This document shows positions 51,902 through 61,467 of a DNA stretch of 64,000 nt, in pieces. The notes below the pieces were generated by a model that searched no databases, was not told where the DNA came from, and saw only the letters and a program-made list of their open reading frames with translations. The stretch's first letter is position 1; every line of letters starts with the position of its first letter. The stretch is from JAHEEM01 sp036396795. Lineage in GTDB: Bacteria > Pseudomonadota > Gammaproteobacteria > Steroidobacterales > Rariloculaceae. A program made the position numbers and the translations under genes. The stretch spans positions 155,339-219,338 of the forward strand of contig DASWKF010000017.1 in the NCBI GenBank assembly GCA_036396795.1, written 5' to 3'.

Positions 51902-54568
51902 TCAAGCAGCCGCGGCGAGCTGGCGCAGCACGTACTGGAGGATACCACCGTGCTGGAAGTATTCGCGCTCCTTCGGCGTGTCGATGCGCACTCGTGCTTC
52001 GAAGCAGATCTTCTCGCCGCTGCCCTTCGTGGCGGTCACCGTCACGGTGCGAGCGCGGCCTTGATCGACGCCCTCGATATCGTAGACTTCGCTGCCGTCG
52101 AGTCGCAGCGACTCGGCGTTCTGGCCGTCGGCGAACTGCAGCGGCAGCACGCCCATGCCGATCAGGTTCGAGCGATGAATCCGCTCGTAACTCTCGACGA
52201 GCACGGCGTCCACGCCGAGCAGCTTAGTGCCTTTCGCGGCCCAGTCCCGCGAGGATCCCGACCCGTATTCCTTGCCGGCGATCACGAGCAGCGGGGTGCC
52301 GTCGGCCTTGTAGCGCTCCGACGCATCGAAAATGCTCATGACCTCGCCGCTCGGAATGTGCTTGGTCCAGCCCCCTTCCTTGCCGTCGGCGAGCCGATTG
52401 CGCAGGCGAATGTTGGCGAACGTGCCGCGCATCATGACTTCGTGATTGCCCCGCCGCGAGCCGTAAGAGTTGAAGTCCGCCAGAGTGACGCCTTGCGCGC
52501 GCAGATAGTCGGCCGCGGGACTCGCGGCGGCGATCGAGCCGGCCGGTGAGATGTGGTCCGTCGTTACCGAGTCGCCCAGGAATGCGAGCACGCGCGCGCC
52601 GCTGATGTCCGAAATCGCCTCGGGCTTCAGCGTCATGCCGTCGAAATACGGCGGGTTCTTGACGTAGGTCGAGTCATCGTCCCAGGCGTAGGTCTTGCCG
52701 GAGAGTACCTTCAGGCCGCTCCAGTTCGAATCGCCCTGGAAGACGCTGCCATAGTTTCTCCGGAACATCTGCGCATTGACGTTCGCGGCGATGAGGTCGT
52801 GAATCTCCTTGGCGCTCGGCCAGATATCCCGCAGGAAGACGGGCTTGCCGTCGCGGTCTTCGCCCAGAGGATCGCCATAGAGATCGACGTCCATGCTGCC
52901 GGCCAGCGCGTAGGCGACTACGAGCGGCGGTGAGGCGAGGAAGTTCATACGCACGAGCGGGTGGATACGGCCCTCGAAATTTCTGTTGCCCGAAACGACG
53001 CAGCATCCGATGAGGTCCTTGCCCTGCACGGCCGCTCCGATCTCGGCCGGCAGCGGGCCCGAGTTGCCTATGCAGGTCGTGCAACCGTATCCGACGATGT
53101 TGAAGCCGAGCCCTTCGAGATCGTCGAGCAGCTCCGCCTTCTGCAGATAGTCCGTAACGACCTTGGAGCCAGGGGCGAGCGACGTTTTGACCCAGGGCTT
53201 GGCCTTGAGGCCTCGCTGGAGCGCGTTGCGCGCCAGGATGCCCGCGCCGACCATCACGGCGGGATTCGAGGTATTGGTGCAGCTAGTGATCGCAGCGATG
53301 AGCACGGCGCCGTCGACCAGGTCGAACGTCTGCCCCTTGCGGGTCACGGGCACGCTGCGCGGGCTCGATTCGCCGCGCTCTTTGAAAACGCCCGCCATGA
53401 GCTCCTTGAAGGTCTTTGCGGCGCTGCGCAAGGGGATACGGTCCTGCGGTCGTTTGGGGCCCGCGAGGCTGGGCTCAACCGTGCCGAGGTCGAGGCTGAG
53501 CGTATCGCTGTATTTTGCGTTGACCTGGGTGCGCCAGAGCCCCTGTTCCTTGGCATAGGCCTCGACGAGGCGGATCTGTTGCGGCGAGCGTCCGGAGAGC
53601 TCCAGGTAACGCAGCGTCTCGTCGTCGATCGGGAAGACGGCACAGGTGCTGCCGAATTCGGGGGACATATTGCCGATCGTCGCGCGATCAGCCAGGGGCA
53701 GTTGCGCGAGGCCGTCGCCAAAGAACTCGACGAACTTGCCGACGACGCCGCGGGCCCGAAGCATTTGCGTGATCGTCAGCACGAGGTCGGTGGCCGTCGC
53801 GCCCTCGGCCAGCCGGCCGTGGAGCTCGAAGCCGATGACTTGAGGTATCAGCATTGTGATCGGTTGCCCCAGCATCGCGGCTTCGGCTTCGATGCCGCCG
53901 ACGCCCCAACCGAGTATGCCTAGACCGTTGATCATGGTCGTGTGCGAGTCGGTGCCGACCAGCGTATCCGGGTAGGCCAGGCGCCTGCCGTTCTTCTCGA
54001 CGTCGAATACGACCCGTCCGAGATGCTCGAGATTCACCTGGTGCACGATACCTGTGTTGGGCGGCACTACCTTGAAGTTGTCGAAGGCGTTCTGCCCCCA
54101 GCGCAAGAAGGCGTAACGCTCTTGATTGCGTTGGAACTCGATGGCGTTGTTGGAGGCCAGCGCGCCGGGCGTGCCGAACTCGTCGACCTGCACCGAATGG
54201 TCGATCACGAGCTCCGCCGGCGACAGCGGATTGATGGCGGAGGCTTCGCCGCCGAGCTTCACCATCGCGTCGCGCATTGCCGCGAGATCGACGATGGCGG
54301 GCACGCCGGTGAAGTCCTGGAGGATCACGCGGGCCGGCGTGAAGGCGATTTCCCTGTCCGGCTGCTCGTCGGGGTCCCAGGCGGCTAACGCGCGAATGTC
54401 GTCCGCCGTGATGTTCTCGCCGTCCTCGTGCCGCAACAGGTTCTCGAGCAATATCTTCAGGGAGTAGGGGAGTCGCTTGACGCTGTCGCCGACGGCATCG
54501 AGGCGAAAAATATCGTAGGTTGCGTCGCCGACCGTCATCGATTGGCGTGCGCCGAAGCTATTGCTCAT
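51902..54568 (-). CDS. acnA: Aconitate hydratase A
   Basis: AcnA interconverts citrate and isocitrate with a 4Fe-4S cluster. The 888-residue protein matches the AcnA/IRP type: LQDFTGVPAIVDLAAMRDA, VGTDSHTTMINGLG, GNMSPEFGSTCAVFPIDDE, cluster cysteines in ITSCTNTSNP (about 434) and GYGCTTCIGNSGPL (about 500 and 503), then the swivelling domain with EYGSGSSRDWAAKGT. The ATG at 54568 gives the normal N-terminus. Followed by a TRAP binding-protein gene, likely in the same transcript. Confidence 0.98.
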   Translation of the reverse strand: MSNSFGARQSMTVGDATYDIFRLDAVGDSVKRLPYSLKILLENLLRHEDGENITADDIRALAAWDPDEQPDREIAFTPARVILQDFTGVPAIVDLAAMRDAMVKLGGEASAINPLSPAELVIDHSVQVDEFGTPGALASNNAIEFQRNQERYAFLRWGQNAFDNFKVVPPNTGIVHQVNLEHLGRVVFDVEKNGRRLAYPDTLVGTDSHTTMINGLGILGWGVGGIEAEAAMLGQPITMLIPQVIGFELHGRLAEGATATDLVLTITQMLRARGVVGKFVEFFGDGLAQLPLADRATIGNMSPEFGSTCAVFPIDDETLRYLELSGRSPQQIRLVEAYAKEQGLWRTQVNAKYSDTLSLDLGTVEPSLAGPKRPQDRIPLRSAAKTFKELMAGVFKERGESSPRSVPVTRKGQTFDLVDGAVLIAAITSCTNTSNPAVMVGAGILARNALQRGLKAKPWVKTSLAPGSKVVTDYLQKAELLDDLEGLGFNIVGYGCTTCIGNSGPLPAEIGAAVQGKDLIGCCVVSGNRNFEGRIHPLVRMNFLASPPLVVAYALAGSMDVDLYGDPLGEDRDGKPVFLRDIWPSAKEIHDLIAANVNAQMFRRNYGSVFQGDSNWSGLKVLSGKTYAWDDDSTYVKNPPYFDGMTLKPEAISDISGARVLAFLGDSVTTDHISPAGSIAAASPAADYLRAQGVTLADFNSYGSRRGNHEVMMRGTFANIRLRNRLADGKEGGWTKHIPSGEVMSIFDASERYKADGTPLLVIAGKEYGSGSSRDWAAKGTKLLGVDAVLVESYERIHRSNLIGMGVLPLQFADGQNAESLRLDGSEVYDIEGVDQGRARTVTVTATKGSGEKICFEARVRIDTPKEREYFQHGGILQYVLRQLAAAA

Positions 54569-54628
54569 CCGGGAACCTCTTGAAACTCTCTAAGCAAGGC
54601 AGTGCTGGGGGCGCGGATTATAACAAGC

Positions 54629-55774
54629 TCACCAAACGGCCGCTTCAGCCGTCGAACCGGCCGCCTCCAGAGCCGCTTCGGGCGCTCGCGTTTCGCGAAT
54701 GGTCGCGCCGCCGAGGCAACGGTCGCCGTGATAAAAGACCACCGACTGCCCGGGCGTGATCGCGCGCTCGGGGCCTTCGAACTGCACCGTGAGCTCGTCC
54801 CCCGCCGTGCGCCAAACAGTGCAAGGCACGTCCGCCTGGCGATAGCGCGTCTTCGCTGCGCAAGACAGAGGCTTGCCGTGCGCCCAGCCCGGCGGCGGCG
54901 CGTTGATCCAGCAGACGCCATCGGCCATCAATCCGGATTGATACAGCAGCGGATGATTCGCGCCTTGGACTGCGATCAAGGTGTTGCTGCCCGGGTCTTT
55001 CGCGGCGACGTACCAGGCGCCGGGCGCGTGACCGCGCAGCCCGCCGATCTTGAGCCCGTGCCGCTGACCGAGTGTGTAGAACGCGAGCCCGTCGTGCTCG
55101 CCGACGACGCGGCCGCCGGGTTCCTTGATGGGGCCGCGCTGCGTCGGCAGGTACTCCCTCAGAAAGGCATCGAAGGGGCGTTCGCCGATGAAACAGATGC
55201 CGGTGCTGTCCTTTTTCTCGGCAACCGGCAGGTTCGCTGCGCGAGCGAGCGAGCGCACGGCCGTTTTTTTGAGCTCGCCGAGCGGAAACAGCACGCCGGC
55301 GAAATCCGAGGCTGAGACCGCGTGCAGGAAGTAGCTCTGGTCCTTGGTGTCGTCGGTGCCCTTGAGCAGTTCCCGGGTGCCCGGGACGTCTCGAAGCCGC
55401 GCATAGTGGCCTGTCGCCAGCCGGTCGGCGCCGAGCCGCCGCGCGTAGCGGCGCATGGCGCCGAACTTGATCTCGCGGTTGCACAGCACGTCCGGGTTGG
55501 GCGTGCGGCCGGCGCGATGCTCCTCGAGAAAGCGCTCGAACACCTGCTTGCGGTATTCATCCGCAAAGTTCACGCGGTGCAGCGGCAGGCCAAGCCGCTG
55601 CGCGGCCTTGCGCGCGTCCTGGTAGTCGCGCGCGGCTTCGCAGTAGCCGCCGTCGTCCCAGTTGCTCATGTGCAGGCACTCGACGTCATGGCCGGCGTCG
55701 CGCAACAGCATGGCGGCCACGGCCGAGTCCACGCCGCCGGACAGGGCTACGATGATCTTGTGTCGCTCAGGCAT
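54629..55774 (-). CDS. mnmA: tRNA-specific 2-thiouridylase MnmA
   Basis: MnmA installs sulfur at C2 of wobble uridine 34 in tRNA for Lys, Glu and Gln. The 381-residue protein has the PP-loop IIVALSGGVDSAVAAMLL, catalytic cysteines in NPDVLCNREIKF and DSTGICFIGER, the ATGHYARL stretch and the C-terminal beta-barrel. It lies 69 bases after the NudJ-like gene, as in E. coli nudJ-mnmA. Confidence 0.98.
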   Translation of the reverse strand: MPERHKIIVALSGGVDSAVAAMLLRDAGHDVECLHMSNWDDGGYCEAARDYQDARKAAQRLGLPLHRVNFADEYRKQVFERFLEEHRAGRTPNPDVLCNREIKFGAMRRYARRLGADRLATGHYARLRDVPGTRELLKGTDDTKDQSYFLHAVSASDFAGVLFPLGELKKTAVRSLARAANLPVAEKKDSTGICFIGERPFDAFLREYLPTQRGPIKEPGGRVVGEHDGLAFYTLGQRHGLKIGGLRGHAPGAWYVAAKDPGSNTLIAVQGANHPLLYQSGLMADGVCWINAPPPGWAHGKPLSCAAKTRYRQADVPCTVWRTAGDELTVQFEGPERAITPGQSVVFYHGDRCLGGATIRETRAPEAALEAAGSTAEAAVW

Positions 55775-55843
55775 GCGCCGATAGTAACAAAGCAGCGGCG
55801 CGCTTCACGGCCGTGGAACGGGCCGGCCGGTCCAGGTGCCGCC

Positions 55844-56350
55844 TCAACGGCTCGCGAGGCGCGAGCGTTCCTCGAGGCCGAGCTCGGCCAGGCAGCTCAA
55901 CGGAAAGCTGATGCCGGCATGGTAATCGTCGATACAGCGCAGCACCATCGGACTGCGCAGCCGGTTGCCGCGAGCCAGGATCTGGTCCCGGTTGAGCCAG
56001 TGCGTGGCGATGATCACGTCGTCGAGCTGCGGTCGATCGGGCGGCGGCTCCGCCGTCCCGCGAAAGGCGACGCGAACGAAGCTGACGTCGTCTGTCTTGC
56101 TGTACCACTGATAGAGGCCCAGCACGGCCTCGGGTTCGAACCGATGGCCCGTCTCCTCGAGCGTTTCGCGTATGACGGCTTCGGTCAGCGTCTCGCCCGG
56201 CTCCAGGTGTCCGGCCGGTTGATTGAATACGGCGCGCCCTCCGGCGTATTCCTCCACGAGCAGGAATCGCCCTGCTTTCTCGATCAAGGCGGCGACGGTG
56301 ATGTCGATGCTATGCGCGGAAGGCGGCGCGTCAGGTCGGAGCTCGCTCAT
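55844..56350 (-). CDS. nudJ: Nudix hydrolase, NudJ-like
   Basis: A 168-residue Nudix protein with the complete box GHLEPGETLTEAVIRETLEETG (read in two pieces: GHLEPGETLTEAV and IRETLEETG). NudJ hydrolyses thiamine and nucleotide pyrophosphates in E. coli and is encoded just upstream of mnmA, the same order as here. NQPAGHLEPGE and RFEPEAVLGLYQW also fit the NudJ group. Confidence 0.9.
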   Translation of the reverse strand: MSELRPDAPPSAHSIDITVAALIEKAGRFLLVEEYAGGRAVFNQPAGHLEPGETLTEAVIRETLEETGHRFEPEAVLGLYQWYSKTDDVSFVRVAFRGTAEPPPDRPQLDDVIIATHWLNRDQILARGNRLRSPMVLRCIDDYHAGISFPLSCLAELGLEERSRLASR

Positions 56351-56362
56351 GACGGCTCTCGC

Positions 56363-56860
56363 CTAGAGGTGCAGTTGGCGAAGCTCCGGTTCGACCTCGC
56401 AGGCGTGCCAGAGCGCATCGAAACGCTCCAGATAGGTTCTCGCGATGGCCCTTTCATCGTTCGCCAGCATACCATCCCAGCGCGTTGCGTCGGCACGGTA
56501 GATGATCGAATGGTCGTCGGCGATGCAATAAGCCTCGGTCACTTCGCGAAATTCAGGTTTGACGTGGCGAAACTCGATATAGCTGTTCAGGCGCCGGCCC
56601 ATCGTGACGAAACGGTTGCCGAGCTTCATTGCTCGCTCCGGTTGCACGATCAGCACGCGAACCCGAGCGAAGCTGCGCGCCAGAATGAACTTTTTCAAGG
56701 TCTCGAGAAACAGATCGTTGTCATAGATCGCCGGCTCGAGATCTTGGGTCAAAATCGCCAAACCGCGATCCGCGCGGCTGATCATTTCAGCGATCGCAGT
56801 ACGAACTTCGTCCTGAGTCGAAAGGATCTGGCGAGCTGCTTGAGTCCTTACCTGTACCAT
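56363..56860 (-). CDS. Conserved hypothetical protein, DUF7931-like
   Basis: A 165-residue cytoplasmic protein without membrane segments. It begins MVQVRTQAARQILSTQDEVR, then has RGLAILTQDLEPAIYDND, RVRVLIVQPERAMKLGNRF, EAYCIADDHSIIYRADATRW. The alternation of strand and helix and a D-D-H-S stretch recall phospholipase-D-like folds without the HKD motif. I believe this is the group called DUF7931, but give that with caution. It occupies the place between purB and nudJ-mnmA. Confidence 0.65.
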   Translation of the reverse strand: MVQVRTQAARQILSTQDEVRTAIAEMISRADRGLAILTQDLEPAIYDNDLFLETLKKFILARSFARVRVLIVQPERAMKLGNRFVTMGRRLNSYIEFRHVKPEFREVTEAYCIADDHSIIYRADATRWDGMLANDERAIARTYLERFDALWHACEVEPELRQLHL

Positions 56861-57041
56861 CCCGTATGCTCGGGCCCCAGCTCGATGTACCGAGGCGTTG
56901 ACGACTACCCTTGGCGATTTGTGGTCGGCCGGCCTGTTTCGCCGGTCCCTTTGCCGTTGATTTTACGTAAGCCTCGAAACCGTGCTGTGTAACAGGTCAC
57001 GTTTCGCGCCCCCGCGGTCGCCGGCGTTGCCGGGATAGGCG

Positions 57042-58427
57042 CTAGATTTCGCGGGCGAGATCGGCCGCGAGGCCGATGTATTGGGCCGGGGTCAGGGCCG
57101 CCAGACGTTTACGCTCGGATTCGGGAACATCGAGAGTTGCGATGAATCGTTTCAAGTCCTCGCCGCTGATGCTGTTGCCGCGCGTGAGGGCCTTGAGCTG
57201 CTCGTAGGCGTCGGGCACACCGCAACGGCGCATGACCGTTTGCACGGCTTCTGCGAGCACCTCGAAGTTTGCCTCGAGATCGCTCGCGATTCGCTTGGGA
57301 TCCGCCTCGAGCTTATCCAGACCACGCTGGCTCGAGTCCAGCGCAAGCAGGCAATGTCCCAAGGCGACGCCTACGTTTCTGAGCACCGTCGAGTCGCTCA
57401 GATCCCGCTGCCACCGCGACAACGGCAATTTTTCCGCGAAGAATCGCAACAACGCATTGCTGACGCCCAGGTTGCCCTCCGCGTTCTCGAACTCGATCGG
57501 GTTCACCTTATGCGGCATCGTTGACGAGCCGACCTCGCCGGCGACGGCGCGTGGCCGAAAATATCCGAGGCTGATGTAGCTCCAGAGATCGCGGCATAAA
57601 TCCATGAGCACGGTATTCAGGCGGCTCAAGGCGTGCGCATACTCGGCAATCCAATCGTGCGGCTCGATCTGAGTCGTATATACGGTCGGCTCCAGGCCCA
57701 GCGAGCGAACGAAACGCTCGCTGACGTCGCGCCAATTCACGCTCGGATAGGCCACGACGTGAGCGTTGAAGTTTCCGACGGCACCGTTGAACTTCCCCAG
57801 AATAGCGACGTCCGTGAAAGTGCGTGCTTGAGTTTCGAGACGGTATACGAAATTCGCCAGCTCTTTGCCGAGCGTCGTGGGAGTGGCCGCCTGGCCATGC
57901 GTGCGGGAAAGCATCGATAGATCAGCCATGTCGTGACTGAGCTTGCGCAGCATCGAGATGACGGTCTTGATGCGCGGCAACAGCACCCTGTGGCGCGCAT
58001 CCCTGAGCATCAGGCCATAGGAAAGATTGTTGATGTCCTCCGACGTGCAAGCGAAATGCAGAAAGGTGATCAGATGCTGTGTGGGGCCGGACACCCCGTC
58101 CAGCTTCTCTCGGAGGAAATACTCGACGGCTTTGACGTCATGGTTCGTTTTCGCTTCGAATGCCTTGATCTGCTGGGCGTCGTCGATGCTGAACCCGTCG
58201 ACGAGGCGATTGAGGACGTCATTGACGGGCCGATCCAGCGGCGGCAGCTCATCGATGCCTGTCTCGTCGGCGAGAAATTGCAGCCAGCGAATCTCTACAC
58301 GCGTTCGATAACGAATGAGCGCGTACTCGGATACGAACTCCCTCAGAGCGGTTGTTTTAGCAGCGTACCGTCCGTCCAGTGGCGACAAGGCTGTGAGCGA
58401 GGCGGGGTCCACGAAGACGCTCGGCAT
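57042..58427 (-). CDS. purB: Adenylosuccinate lyase
   Basis: PurB acts twice in purine synthesis, releasing fumarate each time. The 461-residue protein has the superfamily marks: SLTALSPLDGRYAAKT at the N-terminus, LHFACTSEDINNLSYGL, MLSRTHGQAATPTTLGKE and the signature GSSTMPHKVNPIEFENAEG. The ATG at 58427 (MPSVFVDPASL) is chosen over longer in-frame starts, which would run into the fumC promoter and have no similarity. It diverges from fumC with 106 bases between. Confidence 0.97.
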   Translation of the reverse strand: MPSVFVDPASLTALSPLDGRYAAKTTALREFVSEYALIRYRTRVEIRWLQFLADETGIDELPPLDRPVNDVLNRLVDGFSIDDAQQIKAFEAKTNHDVKAVEYFLREKLDGVSGPTQHLITFLHFACTSEDINNLSYGLMLRDARHRVLLPRIKTVISMLRKLSHDMADLSMLSRTHGQAATPTTLGKELANFVYRLETQARTFTDVAILGKFNGAVGNFNAHVVAYPSVNWRDVSERFVRSLGLEPTVYTTQIEPHDWIAEYAHALSRLNTVLMDLCRDLWSYISLGYFRPRAVAGEVGSSTMPHKVNPIEFENAEGNLGVSNALLRFFAEKLPLSRWQRDLSDSTVLRNVGVALGHCLLALDSSQRGLDKLEADPKRIASDLEANFEVLAEAVQTVMRRCGVPDAYEQLKALTRGNSISGEDLKRFIATLDVPESERKRLAALTPAQYIGLAADLAREI

Positions 58428-58533
58428 CCCTATACATGCAACAGAGGAGTGCGCATCATACACTGTTTCGTCGAGCTGCTGCGGAGGGAGGAAACGGGCC
58501 GCCGGCGGCGTCGATGCAGTGTGAGGAGAGGGC

Positions 58534-59919
58534 ATGACAGGGGAATATCGAATCGAGCGCGACAGCATGGGTGAGCTGAAGGTTCCCGCCGCCGCGAACT
58601 GGGGGGCGCAGACGCAGCGGGCCGTGAACAACTTCCCGATCAGCGGATTCAGGATGCCGCGCGAATTCATACGCGCGCTCGGCTTGATCAAATGGGCTGC
58701 GGCGGCCGTCAACCGCGAGCTCGGTCTGTTGCCAAAAGAGATTGCGGAGGCCGTGCAGGACGCCGCGCTGGCCGTGGCCGGCGGCGGCTATGACGACGAC
58801 TTTCCGGTCGATGTCTTTCAGACGGGCTCCGGCACGAGCTCCAACATGAATGCCAACGAAGTCATCGCCAAGCTCGCGAGCGATTCCCTCGGAGGCGCCG
58901 TGCACCCCAACGACCACGTCAACATGGGGCAAAGCAGCAACGACGTCATTCCGTCGGCGATTCACGTCAGCGCGGCGTTGACGGTCAGCGAACGCCTGCT
59001 GCCGGCGTTGGATCACCTCGCAGGCGTCATCCAACGCAAGGCGCGGCAGCTTTCCGCCGTCGTGAAGACAGGGCGGACACACCTCATGGACGCGATGCCC
59101 GTGCGCTTCGATCAAGAGCTCGGCGGATGGCACGCACAGATACGCGCCGACTATCAGCGCATCGCCGGCACGCTTCCGCGGCTCAGCGGCCTTGCCCAAG
59201 GCGGCACCGCCGTCGGCACGGGGATCAATGCGCATCCCGAGTTCGGCGTTCGCGTCGCCGCGCAACTTGCGGCGAAGACCGGCATCGCGTTCAAGCCGGC
59301 CGACAGCTATTTCGAGGCGCTCAGCAGCCAGGACACGGCGGTCGAGCTTTCGGGCCAGCTCAAGACGACGGCCGTGAGCCTCATGAAGATCGCCAACGAC
59401 CTGCGCTGGATGAACAGCGGACCGCTGGCCGGTCTCGGCGAGATTGCCTTGCCGGCCCTGCAGCCCGGCAGCAGCATCATGCCCGGCAAAGTCAATCCCG
59501 TGATTCCCGAAGCCGTGAGCATGGTAGCCGCCCAGGTGATCGGCAACGATGCGGCGATTACCGTCGCCGGCCAATCGGGCAACTTCCAGCTGAACGTGAT
59601 GTTACCGGTGATCGCCTACAACCTGCTGCAGAGCCTTGAGCTGCTCGGCCGCGCCTCGCGCGTGCTGGCGGATGCGGCCATCGAGGGGTTCAGCGTGAAC
59701 GAGGCGCGCTTGCAGGAAGCCTTGGATAGAAACCCGATCCTCGTCACCGCTTTGAATCCCGTCATCGGTTACGAAAAGGGCGCGGCGATCGCCAAGCAGG
59801 CTTACAAGGAAGGCGCAGCCATCCGCGACGTCGCGGCCAGGGAGACCGGCCTCGGCGAGAAGGAGCTCGAATCGCTGCTCGATCCCGCGGAGCTGACCAA
59901 AGGCGGGATCAAGGGGTAG
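58534..59919 (+). CDS. fumC: Fumarate hydratase, class II
   Basis: FumC hydrates fumarate to malate without an Fe-S cluster. The 461-residue protein has GELKVPAAANWGAQTQRAVN, VFQTGSGTSSNMNANEVIA, MGQSSNDVIPSAIHV, and the lyase signature GSSIMPGKVNPVIPE. Length and start (ATG at 58534) are normal. It diverges from purB, whose product also makes fumarate; both belong to the same lyase superfamily. Confidence 0.98.
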   Translation: MTGEYRIERDSMGELKVPAAANWGAQTQRAVNNFPISGFRMPREFIRALGLIKWAAAAVNRELGLLPKEIAEAVQDAALAVAGGGYDDDFPVDVFQTGSGTSSNMNANEVIAKLASDSLGGAVHPNDHVNMGQSSNDVIPSAIHVSAALTVSERLLPALDHLAGVIQRKARQLSAVVKTGRTHLMDAMPVRFDQELGGWHAQIRADYQRIAGTLPRLSGLAQGGTAVGTGINAHPEFGVRVAAQLAAKTGIAFKPADSYFEALSSQDTAVELSGQLKTTAVSLMKIANDLRWMNSGPLAGLGEIALPALQPGSSIMPGKVNPVIPEAVSMVAAQVIGNDAAITVAGQSGNFQLNVMLPVIAYNLLQSLELLGRASRVLADAAIEGFSVNEARLQEALDRNPILVTALNPVIGYEKGAAIAKQAYKEGAAIRDVAARETGLGEKELESLLDPAELTKGGIKG

Positions 59920-59933
59920 CAGGCGCGGCATCG

Positions 59934-60551
59934 ATGGTGCGGCGGATCATCCAAGCGCGGCTCACGGCCAGAACGCCCGCAACGGATCCGCGGGCGCGGA
60001 CGCTGGCGGATGCGGCGGGACCGGTATCGAGCGAGCTCGAGGCGCTGCTTCGGAGTGGCGGATGCCCGTCGGCCGTTCTCGTCGGGCTCATCGAGCGGCC
60101 GGGGGGGCTCACGGTGCTGCTGACGCAGCGTGCGGGTCACCTGACGGCACATCCCGGTCAAGTCAGCTTTCCGGGCGGGCGCATCGAGCAAGACGACGGC
60201 AGCCCGATCACCGCTGCGTTGCGGGAGGCGCACGAGGAGATCGGCCTGAAGCCGGAGGCCGTGTCGATCGTCGGCTGCCTCGATCGCCATATGACGGTGA
60301 CCGGCTTTCTCGTCACTCCGGTGGTCGGTTTCGTGGACCCGGGCTTCGAGGCGACGCCGGACGTCACCGAGGTCGAAGCGGTGTTCGAGGTGCCGCTGGA
60401 ATATCTGCTCGACGACGCGAACCTGGGCTTCAGTCTCCGCCAGCGTAACGGCACGACGTTTCGGATCTACGAGTTCCACTACGACGGGCGGCGTATCTGG
60501 GGTGCGACCGCGGCCATACTCGTCGGGTTAAAGGACATTCTTTCCACTTAA
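59934..60551 (+). CDS. nudL: Nudix hydrolase, NudL-like (probable CoA pyrophosphatase)
   Basis: The 205-residue protein carries the UPF0035 extension next to its Nudix box: TVLLTQRAGHLTAHPGQVSF followed by PGGRIEQDDGSPITAALREA and HEEIGL. This pairing of motifs marks the CoA-type Nudix hydrolases such as NudL, which act on CoA pyrophosphate bonds. ATG at 59934, 14 bases after fumC; mazG follows seven bases after its stop. Confidence 0.9.
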   Translation: MVRRIIQARLTARTPATDPRARTLADAAGPVSSELEALLRSGGCPSAVLVGLIERPGGLTVLLTQRAGHLTAHPGQVSFPGGRIEQDDGSPITAALREAHEEIGLKPEAVSIVGCLDRHMTVTGFLVTPVVGFVDPGFEATPDVTEVEAVFEVPLEYLLDDANLGFSLRQRNGTTFRIYEFHYDGRRIWGATAAILVGLKDILST

Positions 60552-60558
60552 AATACAG

Positions 60559-61344
60559 ATGGATAAGGACAACATCTATAAATTACTTGAAATAATGGCG
60601 CGACTGCGTGCGCCGCAAGGCGGCTGTCCCTGGGACCTCGAGCAGACCTTCGAGAGCATCGCGCCGTACACGATAGAGGAAGCGTACGAGGTCGCCGAAG
60701 CGATTGCAGCGAACGATATCGCCGCGCTCGAGGACGAGCTCGGAGACTTGCTGCTGCAAGTCGTTTTTCACGCCCGCATTGCGGAGGACGCCGGCCATTT
60801 CAACTTCGACGACGTCGCCGGGGCGATATGTGCCAAGATGCTTCGGCGACATCCGCACGTCTTCGGCGGCGCGCCGGTCGCCGACGCCAGGGCGCAGTCG
60901 GCTTCGTGGGAAGCGATCAAGCAGGCGGAGAGAGATGCGGATGAAACCAGCGGTGTGCTCGCGGACGTCCCGGTTAATCTGCCGGCGCTTAGCCGTGCCG
61001 TGAAGCTCGGCAAGCGCGCGGCGCGTGTCGGGTTCGACTGGCCCGACTACACGGGTGTGCGCGCCAAGCTGGCCGAGGAGCTCGAGGAGCTCGACGATGC
61101 GGTTGCGGCGGGAGACCCGCGGGCAACCGCAGCCGAGATGGGGGATCTGCTGTTTTCGATCGCGAATGCCTGCCGGCATCTCGACCTCGATCCGGAGTCC
61201 TGCCTGCGGGCCGTGAACGGGCGTTTTCAGGATCGCTTCGAGCGGATCGAGCGGAGCGTGCGCGAAAGCGGCCGCGGTTGGACGGCCTTCAGCCTCGACG
61301 AGCTCGAGTCGCTCTGGCAGGCTGCGAAACGAGCCTCGGAGTAG
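60559..61344 (+). CDS. mazG: Nucleoside triphosphate pyrophosphohydrolase MazG
   Basis: MazG hydrolyses NTPs to NMPs and affects ppGpp levels in E. coli. The 261-residue product has two MazG domains. The first has LRAPQGGCPWDLEQTFESI, YEVAEAIAANDIAALEDELG and DLLLQVVFHARIA. The second has VGFDWPDYTGVRAKLAEELEELDDAV in pieces and AEMGDLLFSIANACRHL. The first ~12 codons are AT-rich compared with the rest. Followed by a small gene on the same strand. Confidence 0.96.
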   Translation: MDKDNIYKLLEIMARLRAPQGGCPWDLEQTFESIAPYTIEEAYEVAEAIAANDIAALEDELGDLLLQVVFHARIAEDAGHFNFDDVAGAICAKMLRRHPHVFGGAPVADARAQSASWEAIKQAERDADETSGVLADVPVNLPALSRAVKLGKRAARVGFDWPDYTGVRAKLAEELEELDDAVAAGDPRATAAEMGDLLFSIANACRHLDLDPESCLRAVNGRFQDRFERIERSVRESGRGWTAFSLDELESLWQAAKRASE

Positions 61345-61397
61345 GCCGGCGTAGGTATTTGCCGAAGGATCGTGGCCTGGACCACCGATTCAAAACG

Positions 61398-61413
61398 ATC
61401 GCCGCAAGGCGAT
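61398..61413. other. Perfect six-base hairpin with GCAA tetraloop
   Basis: ATCGCC (61398-61403) and GGCGAT (61408-61413) are closed by a GCAA loop of the stable GNRA kind, in the gap between mazG and the 68-residue protein gene. There is no T-run, so termination is doubtful; it could be a 3' end stabiliser or regulatory stem. Confidence 0.35.
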
Positions 61414-61467
61414 AATTCGTGTCGACGGTTATATGGCGATGAAGCCAGGGATTGAACGGAGGAAAGC

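Noticed and set aside
56861..57041. Region between the hypothetical gene and purB, checked for a tRNA or small RNA
   Set aside because: A CCGGC/GCCGG stem is present, but no cloverleaf or conserved RNA pattern could be drawn.
58428..58712. N-terminal extension of purB by up to 95 codons
   Set aside because: It would overlap the fumC start on the other strand and adds sequence with no similarity to adenylosuccinate lyase.
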